A stretch of DNA of 64,000 nucleotides from a virus (IMGVR_UViG_3300020383_000007:1-64000); one strand, 5' to 3'. Shown: positions 44,501 through 52,040, counted from the first letter of the stretch. Program-made: numbers and translations. The notes: generated from the letters alone by a model not told the origin.

Positions 44501-45659
44501 ATTGTTAGCACCAGGTTCTGATATCGATGATCCTAAACGTGTTAACTTCGTGTCTATTCAAAATACTCACGTGGTTTCTGCTGAAGGCTATGAAACTATT
44601 CCACTGCGTACTGGCTATGAGCGGGTTATTGCGCATCGCGTTGATGATCTGTATGCATATACAGCTAAGGCAGATGGTGAGATTGTAGCGGCAGATGATG
44701 AGCACGTTAAGGTGAAATATAAAGATGGTACTGAAGTTGCTGTCGAAATAGGGACTCGTTACGGTAGTGTTACTGGAACGACTGTACCACACCAAGTACG
44801 TTCTAACGTCAAGGTGGGCGATAAAGTCAAAGAAGGTAATGTCATTACGTATAACTCTGGGTTCTTTAGTGTCGATCCACTCGATCCTAAACAAGTACTT
44901 ATGAAAGGCGGTATCTTAGTTAAGACGGCCATCATGGAGCGTTCACACACGTTTGAAGATGCGTCAGTTATTTCTGAGAAACTATCTGCTCGATTAGGTA
45001 CTAAAATAACTAAGGTAAGAACCGTGTTGGTTTCGTTTGACCAAAACATTCGTAACTTGGTTAAACCTGGAGATGAAGTCGACATCGATAGTCTTCTGTG
45101 TATGATCGAAGATTCATCAACAACAGACACTGACTTGTTTAGTGAGGATAGCCTCGACAGCTTGAAGTTAATGTCGTCTAATGCACCAAAGGCTAAAGTG
45201 GCTGGTAAGGTCGAAAAGATCGAAGCGTTCTATCATGGTGACATGGAAGATATGCATGAATCAGTTAAGTCTATTGCTAAACGTTCTGATCGTCAGAGAG
45301 TTAAGCGATTAAAAGCATTGGGTGAAAAGGCAACGACAGGACAAGTAGATGGTACTGTTCGCATCGAGAAAGATCCTTTAGATATCGACACCATGGCGAT
45401 TAAGATTTATATCACAAAAACGTTAGGTGCTGGTATTGGCGATAAGGGCGTTCTTGGTAATCAGATGAAAACCGTCTTTAGTAGTGTCATGACAGGTACC
45501 AACCAAACTAAGTCAGGTACTGACCTTGATATGTTGTTTGGTTACATGAGTATCAACAACCGGATTGTGTTAAGTCCGGAACTCATGGGTACGACAAATA
45601 CACTACTGAAACTTATGTCTAAGAAGGTTGCCGACAAATACTTCGCCACGAAAAAGTAA
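41511..45659 (+). CDS. Phage RNA polymerase beta-like subunit
   Basis: This 1382-residue protein starts at the ATG overlapping the previous stop, with GGAG seven bases upstream. A GTG at 41508 is less likely. An NGEFVSNNVKYRLRKQ segment near residue 505 recalls the beta protrusion motif. TRRYHPSDMGVISEATPDSG at about 939-958 parallels the bacterial RDVHPTHYGRVCPIETPEG region. GDKGVLGN near 1310, with K1312, parallels the GNKGV active-site loop. An acidic, probably disordered insert lies at about 285-345. The end lacks the bacterial beta C-terminal clamp, possibly supplied by the 24419 gene. Confidence 0.88.
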   Translation: MVVYPTFYRKHGIWKSQDVASPSVSDYSELVMPKESILHYLTFEDSSIGPDPNDPFFVNSDNRVLVEHVTQHIKPIGNPKPNKGVTEERLKRDYHRRYRKMRPLNDFSRSLRDEKTLIVENYAGLSDLYIYMRSVYGLYYRNYNILNTLFKVVNDRCKDNERQHFIPVTLPRRLPSLQMLKKASGEYSKIPRDLLTVFSQPQYLMVLEIFKWLGEDRQYSTLSNIDPQNYDKVNFIWMESGKFVVFNLGKVLEVTQNEVGEDDEDVGSSKLQRLFLRMLISLFELRNAGVKTSVNEGEEEKPEDSDEVEGVSVKGKSEAQVDEEKIEKDIEKLSEISDREVPEEELTFDDIPGDVKDPTDSLTQRIQQLAEEGGLSPAQVRRYEKIIEKTRNIPNPYGDGKLLDFSKITDEDLQLSEEEIKLPDVAGVTDESMTESTLKAFDSKYLNEVLKKDIVNCAMDIQRAGVTVLAYDVEEVKDAANDYQVVTMQLSPVDGETSTIRFKVPNVKENGEFVSNNVKYRLRKQRADKPIRKVSPSTVSLTSYYAKVFVDRSEKSVVNYPRWIIKQTLGLSEQENPVVTGTRLVNCFDNTVRLPRIYTIMSERFREFTVNGQYRLFFDYNKRTEEFGEDFIKQHEQEGFVVAGVSLERGKAPILVDENNVFYIKKGDQLDILGPIETILGLDPSKAPVEIAEFRLFSKTIPVAMVLGFRFGLSRLMSLLGVQPRRVPVGSQVNMSDNEFGIRFADETLVLTKDDPKAQLILAGFNRYHKTIARYNVDSFDDPEIYENVLEDNGLRVGFIRELELAMDMFVDPITRDLLEQMGEPTALDRLLIRACELLTIDWHPDETDMEAMRIRGYERMAGAVFSEITRGVRRYRSRGVGSKAKIEINPEAVWQVINQDPSISQVEESNPIQNLKEKELVTYMGTGGRSTRSMVKHTRRYHPSDMGVISEATPDSGAVGVNTYLTANPQFANLRGLTNKYESGKTGAASMLSTSALLAPGSDIDDPKRVNFVSIQNTHVVSAEGYETIPLRTGYERVIAHRVDDLYAYTAKADGEIVAADDEHVKVKYKDGTEVAVEIGTRYGSVTGTTVPHQVRSNVKVGDKVKEGNVITYNSGFFSVDPLDPKQVLMKGGILVKTAIMERSHTFEDASVISEKLSARLGTKITKVRTVLVSFDQNIRNLVKPGDEVDIDSLLCMIEDSSTTDTDLFSEDSLDSLKLMSSNAPKAKVAGKVEKIEAFYHGDMEDMHESVKSIAKRSDRQRVKRLKALGEKATTGQVDGTVRIEKDPLDIDTMAIKIYITKTLGAGIGDKGVLGNQMKTVFSSVMTGTNQTKSGTDLDMLFGYMSINNRIVLSPELMGTTNTLLKLMSKKVADKYFATKK

Positions 45660-45682
45660 GCTTAGTGCTTTAAGCTGAACAA

Positions 45683-45692
45683 TCGTATGGTA
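45683..45692 (+). promoter_or_regulatory. TATG-type promoter candidate before head genes
   Basis: ATCGTATGGT (TATG at 45686-45689) also occurs on the minus strand at 4699-4712. It lies about 50 bases before the ATG at 45742. Confidence 0.4.
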
Positions 45693-45741
45693 TTGTCGCG
45701 GTAAGCTTGACAAACACGTTTATCCATTCATGGGGTGTACA

Positions 45742-45990
45742 ATGAGTACTGAAAACAAAAATACAGTCGGGTCAGTTCCTACTGGCTCGGCGGGGGTGTC
45801 TAAGTTTGGCACCCTTACCGTCCTGTGTAACGCTACTCAGTTAGGCAGTAACGTAATTAAAAATATCGCTGGTAACGACATCGCCAGTGGTTTTGATGGA
45901 GAAGAGATTTCTCCACGTGAGCTTCACAACATTTTCTCAGCTAAGTTGTCGAGCTACGTCAACAAAGGTAAGAGTGGGGGTCAACAATAA
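45742..45990 (+). CDS. Small hypothetical protein in head gene cluster
   Basis: The chosen start gives 82 residues beginning MSTENKN; an ATG 12 bases earlier has no ribosome site. I do not recognise the protein. It is Ser/Gly-rich with a small helical C-terminus and no membrane segment. Its TAATG overlap with the next gene implies coupled translation in the head cluster. Confidence 0.6.
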   Translation: MSTENKNTVGSVPTGSAGVSKFGTLTVLCNATQLGSNVIKNIAGNDIASGFDGEEISPRELHNIFSAKLSSYVNKGKSGGQQ

Positions 45991-47432
45991 TGCTCACTAA
46001 TCAAGCACTGAATGCGGTTATGTTACCCGCTGATAAACTCGAAGAATCTGGTCGGAGTCTATCTCCGATCCCAGGTACTGAATTGGCGAAGCTGTTTGAT
46101 GCTTCGATTACCGCATCGACTGCGGCGAGCATCAGTACGATGGATACTGAGATTGCCGTACAAGAAATGATCGAAGGAAGTCAAGTAACTGATAATGGCG
46201 CAGTAACCCACGATGAGGTTATGGCGAACTCAGTTAACTTGGTTTCTAAAGTTGTATTGGCTAACCTCGACTTAGCTCGTAACCACGTTATCCCAACGAC
46301 TAAGACACTCCGTGAAAAGTATCAAACTTACATGGAACGTGCTGAGTTGGATATCGCACAACCGGTTATGGTTATTCCAAATGTCTACCATGACATCTGG
46401 TCAACAAGTGAATTGCATGGTTTGGTAACCCGTTTTGAAAACGTACCGGTTAACCAATACAGTATGCGTTTCTCACTACCGCGTGTAACTGGTGATGAAC
46501 TTCGCGCCATGATGAAAACTGGCATTGGTCAGTTAGATGAAATGGTTGATGGTTGGATTGAAGACATGCAAACTGATAAATTATTGCATGCTTACGATCG
46601 CATCTTCATCGAGGGTACACCAATCGGTAAAGTTCCTGGTGCTAACCACTTAACGGATACTGGACTTGATCGCAATGATCTATTGATCGCACACTTGATC
46701 AGTATTGGGTTTGAAGAAGAGATGCCGGATGGCGTTAACGCTGATCTATCGAGTCTGCGTGAAGCGTTGTCTAATGTACGTCGTCAAAGCGGTCGTGCCA
46801 TCGTTGGTATCTTAAATCGTCGCGAGCGTGACATTCGTCAGAAGATTCTTTCTTTTGCGGTAACAAACGTTCCTTGGGAATTCGCTACCAACAAGACTCG
46901 TGTAACCGTCCAACTGAACAATGATGTTTATATCAAGTTCCTTGAAGAAGGTGGTTCGGTAGAAACTATTTATGGTGCGGCACTTAAAGGTGATCGTGTA
47001 GACTACAATGCGTTGCTTGAGAAGAAAGCGATGTATGAGCAGTTCTATGAGCGTCGCATTAGCTTACATCGCCAGGAGGTAGGTTCTAAAGTCTATATGG
47101 CTCAACAGGAAGCTGCTCGCCTTGCGATGCGTGACCTTGTTAATGAACTGGAAGAAGATCAACTACCTTATAGTCGTTCTGACTTACACGCTAAAGCACG
47201 TGAGCGTTTAGGTTGTTATGAACCTCGCTACTTTAAAGATGAAGTCTATGTACTTCGTAGTTTGGTATGCGAAGTTCTATATTCTGACACCAACGTTAAG
47301 ATGGTACTGGATGCTATGGATGCTGCTGAACAAAGCGATCCTGAGATCAGTCCACGTGAGTGTGCATTACACGCAACAATCGATTTAATTGCTCGTTGGT
47401 TAGCAAGTCAAATCAACGTCAACTACAAATAA
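45990..47432 (+). CDS. Virion structural protein
   Basis: This unrecognised 480-residue protein is mainly helical, with a mixed alpha/beta part near residues 150-200 (FENVPVNQYSMRFSLPRV). It lies between the polymerase beta gene and the prohead protease, the position where phiKZ, from memory, has virion proteins gp177 and gp176. No signal or membrane segment. Likely a head or internal-body component; the assignment rests on context. Confidence 0.6.
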   Translation: MLTNQALNAVMLPADKLEESGRSLSPIPGTELAKLFDASITASTAASISTMDTEIAVQEMIEGSQVTDNGAVTHDEVMANSVNLVSKVVLANLDLARNHVIPTTKTLREKYQTYMERAELDIAQPVMVIPNVYHDIWSTSELHGLVTRFENVPVNQYSMRFSLPRVTGDELRAMMKTGIGQLDEMVDGWIEDMQTDKLLHAYDRIFIEGTPIGKVPGANHLTDTGLDRNDLLIAHLISIGFEEEMPDGVNADLSSLREALSNVRRQSGRAIVGILNRRERDIRQKILSFAVTNVPWEFATNKTRVTVQLNNDVYIKFLEEGGSVETIYGAALKGDRVDYNALLEKKAMYEQFYERRISLHRQEVGSKVYMAQQEAARLAMRDLVNELEEDQLPYSRSDLHAKARERLGCYEPRYFKDEVYVLRSLVCEVLYSDTNVKMVLDAMDAAEQSDPEISPRECALHATIDLIARWLASQINVNYK

Positions 47433-47442
47433 GGAGTAAGCG

Positions 47443-48159
47443 ATGAACTTAGATGCATACAAACGCGATGCTTCCAAAGTTCAAGCCTATCTCAAAGAGT
47501 TGAAAGATGGTAGTGTGATTACGACGAAGGGATGTAAGATCTACATCCCGACTCGTTTTCGCGATAAGAGTCTTGCGACAATCGGTAAGGAGACCTATAT
47601 TCTAGGTCTCTTTATGATCGCTGTTGAAGATAAGTATTATGCGGTTAATAATGTTAATGCAATGATCCGCATCGAACCGAGTTCCATCAATACGGTATCG
47701 ATTGATAACAAAGACTATTTTGAATTTGTATTCGAACAAAACGATACGGTATTTCCATCGACCGATTTAGTTAAAGACGATACGCTTTTGTATTACATCT
47801 TTGATGAGGTCGTTAGTAAGGGTAACATTCCTGCTTACCTTAACTATTTGGACTTGGGACATCTATTTGACACCGCACAAGAGTTTGCTGGGGTTAAATT
47901 AGTTAGCACACCAACAGTCATGCATATGCTACTTTCTAAGTTAGCACGTGATCCAGGTGATCTAAATACTTATTTCCGACAGGTATCCAACGGCGATGAT
48001 TTGGATAATGCAAAATTCTTACAACTTCGAAGCAGTACGCATGGCGCTACCAACACCACAGCCCGAATGATGGGTAGTTACTTCTCAGATAACATCACCA
48101 GCGCTTTGGTCAACCCGGCTGGTCGAGAAGAAAACATTGAACGCATCTTAAGAAGTTAA
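47443..48159 (+). CDS. Virion structural protein in head cluster
   Basis: This unrecognised 238-residue protein has AAGGAG before its ATG, 10 bases after the previous gene. The first half is beta-rich (CKIYIPTRF, YILGLFMIAVEDKYYAV), the second helical. It is followed by the protease gene after 10 bases. A head-assembly role is inferred from position. Confidence 0.6.
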   Translation: MNLDAYKRDASKVQAYLKELKDGSVITTKGCKIYIPTRFRDKSLATIGKETYILGLFMIAVEDKYYAVNNVNAMIRIEPSSINTVSIDNKDYFEFVFEQNDTVFPSTDLVKDDTLLYYIFDEVVSKGNIPAYLNYLDLGHLFDTAQEFAGVKLVSTPTVMHMLLSKLARDPGDLNTYFRQVSNGDDLDNAKFLQLRSSTHGATNTTARMMGSYFSDNITSALVNPAGREENIERILRS

Positions 48160-48169
48160 GGAATTTACA

Positions 48170-48931
48170 ATGGCCGATAAAGTTACCTATGGTAATACTG
48201 TCTTAAAAGGCATTAATAAGGCAGGCAATTTAAAACCTGATGAGAACGGTTACTATACTGTTGTATTGGGCGCTATCGGTGTTATGAACTCTGGGGGTGA
48301 ATGTTACCCAGATACTGAAAAGGCTCGTAACACGTTTAACCGTAGCAGCAGCTTACTACGTCGGATTAACCAAGGATTACTTCGTGGTGAATATGCTCAC
48401 CCAGATCCTGCTGGTTATCCCAACATGATCGCCTTTGAACGTCGTGTTCGTCAAATCAAAGAAGACCGCATCTGCATGCACATTGCCGATGTTTGGTTGG
48501 AAGAGATTGAACATGAGGGTAAGAAACTTACTGGTATCCTAGGACGCATTCGTCCGACCGGTCCTTATGGTAAGGTTCTTAAAGAAATGTTAGACAACCC
48601 TGAAGAGAACGTTACTTTCTCTGGGCGTTACTACAGTGATGTCTACATGAAGAACGGTGTGCGCCATCGTGAGATTCATACGGTAGGTACTTGGGACTTT
48701 GTTTCTGAACCTGGCGTAGCAGCATCACAGAAGTATTGTTCACCGACACTTGAGTCAGCTGACGATACAGTCTTCTACCGCACTCAGTTAGAAGGTGCTG
48801 TTGTTGCTGAAGAAAACGATAAAGAGATGGCCATGAGTATGGAGTCATCTGGCATCACAGCTCAAACACTAGTTGAAGAACTTGGTTTTAGTCGTAAGAC
48901 TAAAGGTAGTCGCGCTTCTTTAGACTGGTAA
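48170..48931 (+). CDS. Prohead maturation protease (T4 gp21-like)
   Basis: This 253-residue protein has GEYAHPD with H77 and NVTFSGR with S151, the spacing and context of the catalytic His and Ser in the T4 gp21/herpes assemblin family of prohead proteases. A third acidic or His residue completes the active site in relatives and is not certain here. The protease cleaves scaffold and head proteins during capsid maturation, and phiKZ gp175 is the remembered equivalent. The last 50 residues are likely a removable tail. AAGGA precedes the ATG. It closes the head gene cluster. Confidence 0.8.
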   Translation: MADKVTYGNTVLKGINKAGNLKPDENGYYTVVLGAIGVMNSGGECYPDTEKARNTFNRSSSLLRRINQGLLRGEYAHPDPAGYPNMIAFERRVRQIKEDRICMHIADVWLEEIEHEGKKLTGILGRIRPTGPYGKVLKEMLDNPEENVTFSGRYYSDVYMKNGVRHREIHTVGTWDFVSEPGVAASQKYCSPTLESADDTVFYRTQLEGAVVAEENDKEMAMSMESSGITAQTLVEELGFSRKTKGSRASLDW

Positions 48932-48959
48932 TATGTGGGGAGGGTAATCCTCCCCATAT
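48931..48959 (+). terminator. Hairpin after the protease gene
   Basis: GGGGAGG pairs with CCTCCCC at 48937-48955 around GTAAT, with further A-T pairs outward. No T-tract follows, so it may be a processing or weak termination hairpin. Confidence 0.4.
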
Positions 48960-48973
48960 GCCGATTGCTCAAA

Positions 48974-49000
48974 TTTATAGACATATATCATTGATGTGAC
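48974..49000 (+). promoter_or_regulatory. AT-rich promoter candidate (element A)
   Basis: Partner of 13887-13913, with 21 of 27 positions identical. It lies 62 bases before the ATG at 49062 and after the hairpin closing the head cluster. Confidence 0.4.
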
Positions 49001-49061
49001 TTGTAGTTAATCTAGATGTATGCAACACATGTATTGATGTAATTTAATTTAAGGATATCTC

Positions 49062-49406
49062 ATGTCTAATCGAAATAGCATTTTGGAGATTAGTGATAAG
49101 CTTGCGTTAAAGGCAGCTATCAATACTTTGATCCATGATTTGGGTTTAGTAAAAGAGAAATGTACCGATCTGATGAATGATGAAAATTGTTCTGAAGAGG
49201 ATAAGGTTGCATGTGAAACAATACTGAAAGATTACGACGGTCACCTTGAAGACCTTCAAGATCAAATGGACTCTGTTTATCTAACGCGTGGTGAGGAACA
49301 ATTTAAAGTTGCTTTGAATCGTTTCGCTGATACTGCGCAGGCAATAACGGACCTGATTAGTGATAATCTGGGAGCTAGCAATGATGAGGAAAACTCAGAA
49401 CGCTGA
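49062..49406 (+). CDS. Hypothetical helical protein
   Basis: This unrecognised 114-residue acidic protein is almost all helix with heptad-like spacing and probably forms a coiled coil or bundle. AAGGA precedes the ATG. Its stop lies 26 bases inside the next gene, implying coupling. The promoter-like element upstream suggests early expression. Confidence 0.6.
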   Translation: MSNRNSILEISDKLALKAAINTLIHDLGLVKEKCTDLMNDENCSEEDKVACETILKDYDGHLEDLQDQMDSVYLTRGEEQFKVALNRFADTAQAITDLISDNLGASNDEENSER

Positions 49407-49596
49407 CTTCCTTAAACAATTACATGATGTACTTGATTTAGACGAGGATGCGAAAGTATCCTCTATTCAAGAGATATTGGATAAGGACGTCGGTCCAATC
49501 GGTGGTACTCGAAGAAAGAATGAACGTCGCTTTTTATGTGGCGAGATTACTTTCGATGAATACCTTGAATTATTAGAAAATCCATTAGGAGGTTAA
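49381..49596 (+). CDS. Small hypothetical protein
   Basis: An ATG at 49381 with GGGAG seven bases upstream gives 71 residues; the longer frame starting further up lacks a ribosome site. It is acidic and helical, with an RRKNERRFLCGEITFDEYLELL segment. Unrecognised, overlapping the previous gene by 26 bases. Confidence 0.55.
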   Translation: MMRKTQNADFLKQLHDVLDLDEDAKVSSIQEILDKDVGPIGGTRRKNERRFLCGEITFDEYLELLENPLGG

Positions 49597-49598
49597 TT

Positions 49599-49619
49599 AT
49601 GACGTTTATTTTAAATTAA
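49599..49619 (+). other. Six-codon mini-ORF with strong ribosome site
   Basis: AGGAGG ends six bases before ATG ACG TTT ATT TTA AAT TAA (peptide MTFILN). It follows the previous stop directly, like the mini-ORF at 21148. It may be translated as a minigene or be chance. Confidence 0.25.
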
Positions 49620-49636
49620 TAAAAATAGGAGAAACT

Positions 49637-50017
49637 ATGAAAAAATACGAAAACACTACAATAAAAACTATTGCAACAACACTATTCGGCATCTTGATGT
49701 ATGATGCGTTAAAGTCTGTGGGAATAATCCCAATGCTTATAACCGTACTCGTATGTTTGGGTGTCTTGATTTTATTCACAATAACAACGTGGATAGATTC
49801 ACCTCGTGAAAAGCGAAGTGATAACCTGATAGCTATTAATCAATTGATGATATTACCGATACTAGATTTCATGTGTAATACAGTCATTGGACTATCTATA
49901 GCCATATTGACTGACGATGGAATCGTTCTTGATACCTATCACGTTGTCACTCTCCCGTTGTTGACCGCGACGTTAGCTCTATTTACGATCTATGCGTCAC
50001 GTAAGCTGCAAGAGTAA
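49637..50017 (+). CDS. Small integral membrane protein
   Basis: This 126-residue protein has about four hydrophobic helices. They are near residues 10-24, 27-47 (PMLITVLVCLGVLILFTITTW), 70-90 (MILPILDFMCNTVIGLSIAI) and 103-120 (LPLLTATLALFTIYA). GGAG precedes the ATG. The family is unknown. Possible roles include superinfection exclusion, holin-like pore formation or host membrane takeover, with nothing to choose between them. It ends at a strong terminator. Confidence 0.6.
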   Translation: MKKYENTTIKTIATTLFGILMYDALKSVGIIPMLITVLVCLGVLILFTITTWIDSPREKRSDNLIAINQLMILPILDFMCNTVIGLSIAILTDDGIVLDTYHVVTLPLLTATLALFTIYASRKLQE

Positions 50018-50025
50018 TGCGTATC

Positions 50026-50055
50026 GAGGAACCTTCGGGTTCCTCTTTTTTTTTT
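50026..50055 (+). terminator. Strong UUCG-tetraloop terminator
   Basis: GAGGAACC pairs with GGTTCCTC around TTCG, followed by ten consecutive T. Confidence 0.92.
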
Positions 50056-50085
50056 GACATGACTGCATTATCTAGTGACTAATAA
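50055..50085 (+). promoter_or_regulatory. Sigma-70-like promoter candidate
   Basis: TTGACA at 50055-50060 is followed 19 bases later by TAATAA at 50080. The spacing is slightly long. GACTGC...TATCTAGTGAC within it resembles sites at 22116 and 50857. It lies just before the HAD-type gene. Confidence 0.35.
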
Positions 50086-50103
50086 TAACTCTAGGGAAAT
50101 GTC

Positions 50104-50676
50104 ATGGAACCGAAATATCGCCATTTAGATATTGATCGAGAAAAACCCGTTGTATTTTTAGATTTATGTGGGGTCGTTAACCATGTGCTAGCCTTTAGAC
50201 CATGGTGGATGACTGTGGCTAATATGTCGGTAAGTAAACACGATTGGGCTGATACACACATGATCAAGTTACTCGGGGAGATATTCAGACAAACCAACAC
50301 ACAGATAGTCATCGTATCCTCTTGGGCACCAAGCTTTAAAGGTCCGGAACATGAGACCATCCGGCGGATCGCTAAAGATCTTGAATTGGATAATGTATTG
50401 GGTAGCGCACACACAGGTGGTGGCGACTTTAGAGCGCAGTGCATATTGGAGTGTGTTGCTGAGAAAAAGCTAGAGAAGTACCTTATCATTGATGACGCGA
50501 TGCCGATGTACGAGAAATCGACAGATCTGCATGACAATCTAATTTCTCCAGATGGTCGTTGGGGCATCACATACCGTGAACTCGATGAGATCTACATCAC
50601 GTTAAAGCGTATGTTGGGTGAAGAACTCAACCAAGATGAGGAGTTTACTGCTAACGTAATCGATAATGGTAGGTAG
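50104..50676 (+). CDS. HAD-fold protein with altered motif I
   Basis: This 190-residue protein has VVFLDLCGVVN at residues 16-26, where D20 is the expected HAD nucleophile. Later come IVIVSSW (S72, S73) and YLIIDD (D130, D131), the usual motif II and IV positions. This resembles HAD domains found beside RNA-repair proteins, where motif I is DIDGVLN. Here the second Asp, normally the acid/base, is Cys22. Phosphatase activity may be lost or changed, so a binding or redox-linked role is possible. AGGGAAA precedes the ATG. Confidence 0.6.
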   Translation: MEPKYRHLDIDREKPVVFLDLCGVVNHVLAFRPWWMTVANMSVSKHDWADTHMIKLLGEIFRQTNTQIVIVSSWAPSFKGPEHETIRRIAKDLELDNVLGSAHTGGGDFRAQCILECVAEKKLEKYLIIDDAMPMYEKSTDLHDNLISPDGRWGITYRELDEIYITLKRMLGEELNQDEEFTANVIDNGR

Positions 50677-50928
50677 GAGCTCCTGTATGCGCCTGTACGA
50701 GGTTTAAACTCTTAACTCGACAACTTATGCATCTTTTGATTATATCTCCTTAGAATGTAAATAAAACAATGTGAGATATATATCATCAATTTGATTCTGC
50801 GTTAAAGAATCTCCTTATAAATACCAATTATAAAACATACGTGTAAAGTTTTACACGACTGCATCGTTATATAGCGACGATAGTGTCGCATCGTTAAATC
50901 AACAAACCATAATTAAGGAAAAAGACAC
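50677..50928 (+). promoter_or_regulatory. Long intergenic control region
   Basis: This 252-base stretch is the longest gene-free part of the window. It holds TATATCAT at 50779-50786 and a palindrome with arms CGTGTAAA/TTTACACG at 50840-50857. GACTGC...TATATAGCGAC lies at 50857-50878, and a GCGAC/GTCGC hairpin at 50874-50889. A direct repeat of GCATCGTT lies at 50861 and 50888. It precedes a gene with strong-expression features. The details suggest a complex promoter/operator. Confidence 0.45.
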
Positions 50929-51384
50929 ATGTCTGATATCAGTCCAAATGTAAACAAGCTTGCCGAACAATTCCAGGGTCAAATGGAACAAGGCGAGGGT
51001 GGTGTACTTAACCTTCCGGCTAAAGCCTATGAGCAGAGTCTTCCTGAAGATCTGTCTATGGATACCGTAAAGCGTGTCAAATCACATGACGAAGATGTGG
51101 TCGCAGCACTGACTCTGGCAACCGGTCGTCAGGGTGAGCAGATGATGAAGAATGACAAAGGCCTTCAGTCTGTATCGTCTTCTATGAAGTTTGGTAAGTT
51201 CGGTGATGTTAACGTACAGTATGACCGCGCTAAGGTTGGTCCTAAGTCAATCACTGACCGCACTGAAGTTACTCGCTATGGTCAGACGCAAGCCCGCGTT
51301 CGCACGTTCGCTGGTAAACCTCGCGGTGATCTGAAGAAGGTCCGTGAGACTCTGGCGTCTAATGCTGAGAAACTATTCGGTTAA
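50929..51384 (+). CDS. Hypothetical, apparently highly expressed protein
   Basis: This 151-residue protein is unrecognised. Its codons favour CTG, CGT and GGT, unlike neighbours that use TTA, TTG and CTT, which suggests strong expression or a separate origin. AAGGAAAA precedes the ATG. It is a single-gene unit with a long control region and one of the best terminators in the window. The C-terminal half is basic and Gly-rich (VRTFAGKPRGDLKKVRET), so nucleic-acid binding is possible. No membrane segment or known domain is seen. A major virion or DNA-associated protein would fit. Confidence 0.7.
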   Translation: MSDISPNVNKLAEQFQGQMEQGEGGVLNLPAKAYEQSLPEDLSMDTVKRVKSHDEDVVAALTLATGRQGEQMMKNDKGLQSVSSSMKFGKFGDVNVQYDRAKVGPKSITDRTEVTRYGQTQARVRTFAGKPRGDLKKVRETLASNAEKLFG

Positions 51385-51396
51385 GTTTCCTGCGTA

Positions 51397-51442
51397 GGTG
51401 GACCTACCTCTTCGGAGGTGGGTCTGCCAACTTTTATTTTTT
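51397..51442 (+). terminator. Very strong UUCG-tetraloop terminator
   Basis: A 14-base stem with three G-T pairs (51397-51410 with 51415-51428) surrounds TTCG. TTTATTTTTTG follows at 51433-51443. Confidence 0.9.
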
Positions 51443-51455
51443 GAGGTGACTCATC

Positions 51456-52040
51456 ATGAATGTTAAAATACACTTTTTGTTAAATCCACAAGTCATCACC
51501 ATGATGTCTAATACCTATTCTTGGGCGCTCAAGTCTAAAGAGGAATTTGATGAGTTGCCCGATAAAGAAAAATCAGAAATACGAGATGTACGTGGTAAAT
51601 TCAATTACATCGATCAAGCTGTTGAACTTATCAACTTAGAATTAGAAGATCAATATCGATATGTCGGTCTTAAACGTATCGATGAGACTGACTTAAAACG
51701 GGCCTATCGAATTCAACTGGGTCAAGAACCCGATGACCGCTTAGGTACTATCTACAACTGGGTTATGGCTAAATTCCCATTATTGCTTCCATATGAGGGC
51801 AACAAGTGCGTTAAACATCTATGTGACTGCAACACTAAGCATGAAGTACAACTCAAGCTCTATGACGATTTCATAGAGGATATGGAAGATCGTGGTAAGT
51901 TAACCTCCATCACTCGTATTCCCGGTGGATATTTAGACGCACACACCATCGAGCAGTTATTCTTAGATGTATTGGAAGTTATTGAAGATTATAATCCTGA
52001 GATGGCTAAGATCTATGACTTTAACATGGTGAAGGAATGA
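51456..52040 (+). CDS. Hypothetical acidic protein
   Basis: This unrecognised 194-residue protein has GAGGTGACTC before the ATG at 51456; Met16 or 17 are possible alternative starts. Cys-rich CVKHLCDC near residue 118 is followed by NTKHE and could bind metal. The rest is helical. It overlaps the next gene by four bases. Confidence 0.6.
   Translation: MNVKIHFLLNPQVITMMSNTYSWALKSKEEFDELPDKEKSEIRDVRGKFNYIDQAVELINLELEDQYRYVGLKRIDETDLKRAYRIQLGQEPDDRLGTIYNWVMAKFPLLLPYEGNKCVKHLCDCNTKHEVQLKLYDDFIEDMEDRGKLTSITRIPGGYLDAHTIEQLFLDVLEVIEDYNPEMAKIYDFNMVKE

Noticed and set aside
45659-45676. AGCTTA/TAAGCT inverted repeat after the beta gene
   Set aside because: The stem is only six weak base pairs and no T-tract follows, so it was not called a terminator.
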